9,286 nt of DNA. Origin: Candidatus Latescibacterota bacterium. GTDB taxonomy: Bacteria; Latescibacterota; 4484-107. The DNA is taken from assembly GCA_030613045.1 (NCBI GenBank), contig JAUWMS010000059.1, forward strand, positions 1 through 9,286, read 5' to 3'. Of this stretch, positions 6,202 through 9,286 are shown piece after piece. Below the pieces are notes generated by a model. That model was not told where the DNA came from. It saw nothing but the letters and a program-made list of their open reading frames with translations, and ran no database searches. The position numbers and the translations under genes were made by a program. Numbering within the stretch: position 1 is the first letter of the stretch; each line of letters starts with the position of its first letter.

Positions 6202-8424
6202 ATGAGTCCATTACAGATCGTCTTACGTCAGCCGGAGGAACGCCTGGTAGTTTTTGCCGCTGAGGAATTGCAGCGATACGTCCGACGATTGTTCGGCTTT
6301 CATCCCCCCATCTGTCGCGGCGAAAGCGGAGGCGACGCGGAGACGAGCATCCTACTCGGCGGTGATGCGAACGAGTCGCTTTCCGAGCAGGGCTACGTGA
6401 TTCGTCCGATGCAGCACGACGGCAAGCCTGCGCTGTTGGTGGTCGGTGGATCGGCGCGCGCGACGATGTGGGCCGTGTATGAGATCGTGTCTAACTGGGG
6501 CGTGCATTTCTTGATACAGGGAGATGTGTTCCCGGAGGAGGCCGGCCCGTTCCATCTGCCCGATCTGGACCTCAAACGCGAGCCGGTTTTCCCTCGCCGC
6601 GAGTTTCGGGTGGTCAACGACATCGTGAATACGACCGCGTTCTGGAGTCTGGACGAGCACAAGAACCTGTTCGATCAACTGGCGAAACTGCGATTCACGG
6701 GGATCTACATTCAGACCTATCCGCACCAGCCATGGGCGCACTATGCGTTCCGGGGGATCGAGCGCGACAGCGGCGATCTGTGCTACGGGTGGAAGCACCG
6801 GATTCACGAGGGCACAATCGGACGCGAATTGTTCGGCAAGTGGGATACGCACACCAATCCGGATTTTCAGGGCGCGGAGACCTACGAGGAGCGCCTGATC
6901 TGCGGTCAGCGGTTGATGCGCGGGATCATCGCCGCGGCCCACGAACGTGGTCTGGAAGCGACCTTCGTCCATCATCTCTCGGATTTGCCGGAGGAGTTTA
7001 TCGCGAAGCTCCCAAAACTTTCCGAGGCCGCCGGGGTCCGGCTTCCGAAAGAGGCCCTCTCTCAGACGCACTTTTCCCGCCACGGCCTGACCAGTATGGG
7101 CGGCAATCCGGAGACGCTGCGGTATTGTTCCCCGCTTAATCCGGTGTTCGTGAACCTAATGGAGACCGCTTTCGTGGCCCACATCCGGGCCTATCCGGAT
7201 GCCGAACAATATGGCCTGACCGAATCGGAGTTTCCCCCGGGCGGCGCGGGTGTGAAAGCGTGCTGGGACGCGTTGGACGCCAAGTATAATCTGGAGGAGA
7301 AGTTTCCCTTGGCGGAAATTTTGGAGAAGGCCCGCAAACAGTTTTTCTACGCGGAGGGACGCGCGCTGGCGCAGGCTCAAGGGGCCATTCAGACCTTGCG
7401 CTTTCTGGACATTCTGATCAACGAGCGCAATGTGCTGCAATACGCCTCCCACCCAAAGGCGAAGATCCGGGGCACGTTCTTCAGCGAGCACGTTCAACCA
7501 CTGGTAGAGTACGTGCTGCCGCCGGAGAAATTCGAGTTTATGGCCATCGTGGATTACCTGCCGTCGCGCGTGGCCGAGCGGATGAACACCCTCGAGTTTG
7601 TCAAACACGGCAAGACCAACGTGGTGATGATCACGACCATCGAGGACGACAACGTGGGCTTTCTGCCCCAGTTGGTCACGCAGTCGCTGCAACAGACCGT
7701 CGGGAAGATGCGCGAATACGGCGTGCAGGGCTTTTGTTTCAGGCAGTTCGACATCGCCCAGCACGAGCCGGCAATGGCCTATTTGATCGAGTCCGCGTGG
7801 GATGCGGCGCTTACGCCGGAGGACAGCTATCGCCGCTATGCCTTGGGCGTGGCCGGACCGGATGCGGTCGAAGATCTGCTGACTGCATTTCGCGGCGTGG
7901 AGGGCTTGACGGATGCGTCGAATGCGATGATGGGCGTGGGGTTCATGTGGCCTTCGCTGTACCGGAAATACTGGGAGCCGGGGACCACACCCGATCCCGC
8001 CTGGCAGGAATACCTATCCGAGCTGGCCCCAATCGAGGATCGGCTCCGGACCGCGCTGAGCAAGGCGGCTCCGAAGGGCCGACGGCTGGTGGAAAATTAT
8101 CTGAATTTCATCGTGTTCGCCCGCCGGTTCGTGGAGGCGATGGATGGTATTCGCCGGGCGCGCGCGGTGTACGACGAGGCGCGGGAGAAACGAAAGACTG
8201 CGGATGATTTCGTCTATAACCCCCTCATCCGCCGGGCGTCTGATTTGTTGTTCGAGGCTCTGGCCGCCTCCGAAACCGCTTTGAAGACCTGGGCCGGGCT
8301 GGTAGCCGATCCCACGGATCTCGGCTCGTTGGCCGGGCTGAATGCGTACGGGCACGACTGGCTGCGGGGCAAGTGCACGGAAGTCTATTGGGAAAGCCAG
8401 CAGTATGGGAAGATGTTGGACTGA
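6202..8424 (+). CDS. Putative glycosidase with GH20/GH67-type N-terminal domain
   Basis: A 740-residue protein without a signal peptide. Residues 1-125 look like the accessory alpha/beta domain found at the N-terminus of GH20 hexosaminidases and GH67/GH115 alpha-glucuronidases: EERLVVFAAEELQRYVRRL, SILLGG, GYVIRP, then GGSARATMWAVYEIVSNWG. Residues about 130-530 read as a TIM barrel, with strand-like ends at FTGIYIQTYPH (165-175), LEATFVHHLSD (251-261), YGLTESEFPPGG (337-348), FEFMAIVDYLPSR (444-456), NVVMITTIEDDN (473-484) and GVQGFCFRQFD (507-517). Residues 540-740 are mostly helical. E341 and E343 in TESEF and D482/D483 are candidate acid residues only. The family resembles uncharacterised alpha-glucuronidase-like hydrolases; I cannot assign it to a numbered GH family. 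ATG 6202 is preceded by AGGAAAG (6188-6194) at 7 nt. A 243-bp structured leader separates it from the DHDPS-like gene, so it may be separately regulated. Domain class moderately sure, substrate unknown. Confidence 0.72.
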   Translation: MSPLQIVLRQPEERLVVFAAEELQRYVRRLFGFHPPICRGESGGDAETSILLGGDANESLSEQGYVIRPMQHDGKPALLVVGGSARATMWAVYEIVSNWGVHFLIQGDVFPEEAGPFHLPDLDLKREPVFPRREFRVVNDIVNTTAFWSLDEHKNLFDQLAKLRFTGIYIQTYPHQPWAHYAFRGIERDSGDLCYGWKHRIHEGTIGRELFGKWDTHTNPDFQGAETYEERLICGQRLMRGIIAAAHERGLEATFVHHLSDLPEEFIAKLPKLSEAAGVRLPKEALSQTHFSRHGLTSMGGNPETLRYCSPLNPVFVNLMETAFVAHIRAYPDAEQYGLTESEFPPGGAGVKACWDALDAKYNLEEKFPLAEILEKARKQFFYAEGRALAQAQGAIQTLRFLDILINERNVLQYASHPKAKIRGTFFSEHVQPLVEYVLPPEKFEFMAIVDYLPSRVAERMNTLEFVKHGKTNVVMITTIEDDNVGFLPQLVTQSLQQTVGKMREYGVQGFCFRQFDIAQHEPAMAYLIESAWDAALTPEDSYRRYALGVAGPDAVEDLLTAFRGVEGLTDASNAMMGVGFMWPSLYRKYWEPGTTPDPAWQEYLSELAPIEDRLRTALSKAAPKGRRLVENYLNFIVFARRFVEAMDGIRRARAVYDEAREKRKTADDFVYNPLIRRASDLLFEALAASETALKTWAGLVADPTDLGSLAGLNAYGHDWLRGKCTEVYWESQQYGKMLD

Positions 8425-8466
8425 TTCGTAGAGTTGGTAGTAAAGTACGCTGCAGTAAAGGGTTCA

Positions 8467-8488
8467 CGCCGATTCGGTCGCATCGGCG
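8467..8488 (+). other. Hairpin downstream of the glycosidase gene
   Basis: A perfect 7-bp stem, CGCCGAT (8467-8473) and ATCGGCG (8482-8488), has an 8-nt loop and lies 43 bp after the stop at 8424. No T-tract follows, so it is not a standard intrinsic terminator; it could stabilise the transcript end or be incidental. Confidence 0.35.
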
Positions 8489-8577
8489 CGGACAACTTCT
8501 CGGAGGCTGCCAACCCTTCTCCGGGAGGTTCAGACAAAACGCTCTCAAGGAAATCTGCGGTCATTTACTTTTTCCTC

Positions 8578-8606
8578 TTGACAAATCATTTCCTATGTAT
8601 TATACT
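8578..8606 (+). promoter_or_regulatory. Near-consensus sigma-70-type promoter
   Basis: TTGACA (8578-8583) and TATACT (8601-8606) are separated by exactly 17 bp in an AT-rich patch that stands out from the GC-rich surroundings. The -35 is a perfect consensus and the -10 differs by one base from TATAAT; a T-run follows the -10. Transcription would start near 8613 and run towards brnT, whose start is about 300 bp further on. It is the only promoter-like sequence of this quality I see in the window. Confidence 0.8.
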
Positions 8607-8908
8607 GTTTTTCAACCAGCTTTGCCCCAGGGATCTGTCCGTGATTTCCACTGCTGGGCAGCCGGAGCGGGGAAAAGAAGAAAAAAGGGGGTAGCGAAGG
8701 CTTCCATGGGAGGCAGGTTGTGTTTCGGAAGGGGTATTCCTTAGAAGATGGATGGTTGGGGCTACGTTGCCTCCTGGTGTGGCTGAGTGGTGACGCTCTT
8801 TCTTTGCTGTCAGAATTCCCCGAAAAAATCTCTGAAGAACCTCCCCTATTAGTTGGGGGGCGCGTACACAAATAGCCCCACGGAACCTTGAACACTGGGC
8901 AGACACCA
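8607..8908 (+). other. Apparently non-coding stretch between the promoter and brnT
   Basis: About 300 bp in which I see no convincing gene on either strand. The only ATG with a purine-rich upstream region, at 8706, opens a frame of 12 codons ending in TAG at 8742-8744. A possible stem, CTCCCC with GGGGGG around the loop TATTAGTT, lies close to 8840-8860, without a following T-tract. The segment could be a long leader of the BrnTA transcript, a small RNA, or the remnant of a gene lost from behind the promoter. Confidence 0.5.
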
Positions 8909-9190
8909 ATGAGTCTGAACTTTGAATGGGACGAGCTTAAAGCCGCATCGAACCTCAAGAAGCATCGCGTGAGCTTTGGGGAAGCCAGTACCATCTTTGA
9001 CGATCCCTGGTTTATCACATTCTTTGACGAAGAGCATTCGATTGATGAAGGCCGATATATTACTATCGGTCTATCCAGCCGGAACAGACTGCTTCTAATA
9101 GCCCATACTGATCGGGGTGGGCGGATACGTATCATCAGTGCGCGAAAGGTAACGAGCAATGAACAAAAATTCTACGAAGAGGGACTATGA
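8909..9190 (+). CDS. brnT: BrnT family toxin (type II toxin-antitoxin)
   Basis: A 93-residue protein matching the BrnT family along its whole length: FEWDELKAASNLKKHRVSF (5-23), FDDPW (30-34), GRYITIGLSSRNRLLLIAHT (48-67) and GRIRIISARKVTSNEQKFYE (71-90). BrnT proteins have a RelE-like fold and act as ribonucleases that stop growth when not bound by BrnA. The conserved His of the KHxVSF motif and the RIRIISAR strand are present, so it looks intact. ATG 8909 is chosen because the family begins just there; the frame extends 7 codons upstream to a TTG at 8888, and neither start has a strong Shine-Dalgarno sequence. It overlaps the following brnA by 32 bp, the usual toxin-first order. BrnTA operons are typically repressed by BrnA. 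The pair is unrelated to the sugar genes and probably marks a boundary of a mobile or variable segment. Confidence 0.92.
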   Translation: MSLNFEWDELKAASNLKKHRVSFGEASTIFDDPWFITFFDEEHSIDEGRYITIGLSSRNRLLLIAHTDRGGRIRIISARKVTSNEQKFYEEGL

Positions 9191-9286
9191 CGATTACGAA
9201 CTGCGCGAGGAGTATGACCTTTCTCAATTGCCAATCATGCCGAAAGGTCGCTATGCCCCGGAGCGCAGGGCGAGCAAGAATCTTGT
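9159..9286 (+). CDS. brnA: BrnA family antitoxin, N-terminal part (cut by window end)
   Basis: The frame opens at ATG 9159, inside the end of brnT, and stays open to the right edge, giving 42 whole codons. The visible part reads DYDDYELREEYDLSQLPIMP (9-28) followed by KGRYAPERRASKNL, which matches the BrnA segment that binds BrnT. The C-terminal DNA-binding part (ribbon-helix-helix-like in this family) lies beyond the window. The GAGCAATG context at the start, within brnT, implies translational coupling. The assignment is confident from both sequence and position. Confidence 0.88.
   Translation, partial: MNKNSTKRDYDDYELREEYDLSQLPIMPKGRYAPERRASKNL

Noticed and set aside
8439..8460. Two copies of AGTAAAG 15 bp apart after the glycosidase gene
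   Set aside because: Only two 7-bp copies, with no further structure; within chance expectation.
6065..8510. 11-bp sequence TCGGAGGCTGC shared at 6065-6075 and 8500-8510, flanking the glycosidase gene
   Set aside because: Several shared 11-mers are expected by chance in 9 kb, and the similarity does not extend into the flanks, so it is not evidence of direct repeats of a mobile element.
8706..8744. 12-codon frame downstream of the strong promoter as a small protein or leader peptide
   Set aside because: Weak ribosome binding site context, no codon pattern typical of an attenuator, and no conserved feature visible.

Overview
This window looks like an accessory carbohydrate-catabolism region from an uncultured-type bacterium. 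The dense, single-strand run of sialidase-like, DHDPS/NAL-superfamily, parallel beta-helix, URO-D-like and GH20/GH67-type proteins, together with short purine-rich intergenic repeats, is typical of the PVC group (Lentisphaerae, Kiritimatiellota, Verrucomicrobia, Planctomycetes) and similar sugar-degrading lineages. That assignment is an inference from gene content; the window holds no phylogenetic marker.

Layout, all genes on the + strand. 1-230: 3' end of a BNR/Asp-box (sialidase-like) gene. 231-374: spacer filled by a composite repeat of 8-bp units around a hairpin. 375-1454: URO-D/corrinoid-methyltransferase-like protein with an unusual DTDG in place of the usual metal-binding HxCG. 1455-1722: spacer with a CACGGAA repeat. 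1723-2958: second Asp-box protein, with three clear Asp-boxes. 2996-3910: first DHDPS/NAL-superfamily protein. 3947-4954: parallel beta-helix (pectate-lyase-like) protein whose last codons are written by an AGGCACAA repeat. 5044-5958: second, divergent DHDPS/NAL-superfamily protein. 5959-6201: leader rich in overlapping inverted repeats. 6202-8424: large GH20/GH67-type putative glycosidase. 8425-8908: non-coding stretch with a hairpin and a near-consensus sigma-70-type promoter that has no evident gene behind it. 8909-9190 and 9159-9286: BrnT toxin and the start of a BrnA antitoxin gene.

Spacing (37, 36 and 89 nt between genes from 1723 to 5958, all with Shine-Dalgarno sequences) suggests a transcription unit running at least from the sialidase-like gene to the second DHDPS-family gene, possibly through the large glycosidase. 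A reasonable reading is that the Asp-box, beta-helix and GH-like proteins act on an acidic or modified oligosaccharide, and the two lysine-aldolase-superfamily proteins cleave or dehydrate the resulting 2-keto-3-deoxy acids. None of the complete proteins shows a signal peptide, so the chemistry seems to be intracellular. No transporter, kinase or sugar-specific regulator lies in the window, so the substrate cannot be named.

The points most worth follow-up are the three different short-period repeats sitting at gene ends, the active-site substitutions in the URO-D-like and both DHDPS-like proteins, the leader with two mutually exclusive stems before the glycosidase gene, and the orphan promoter before brnTA.
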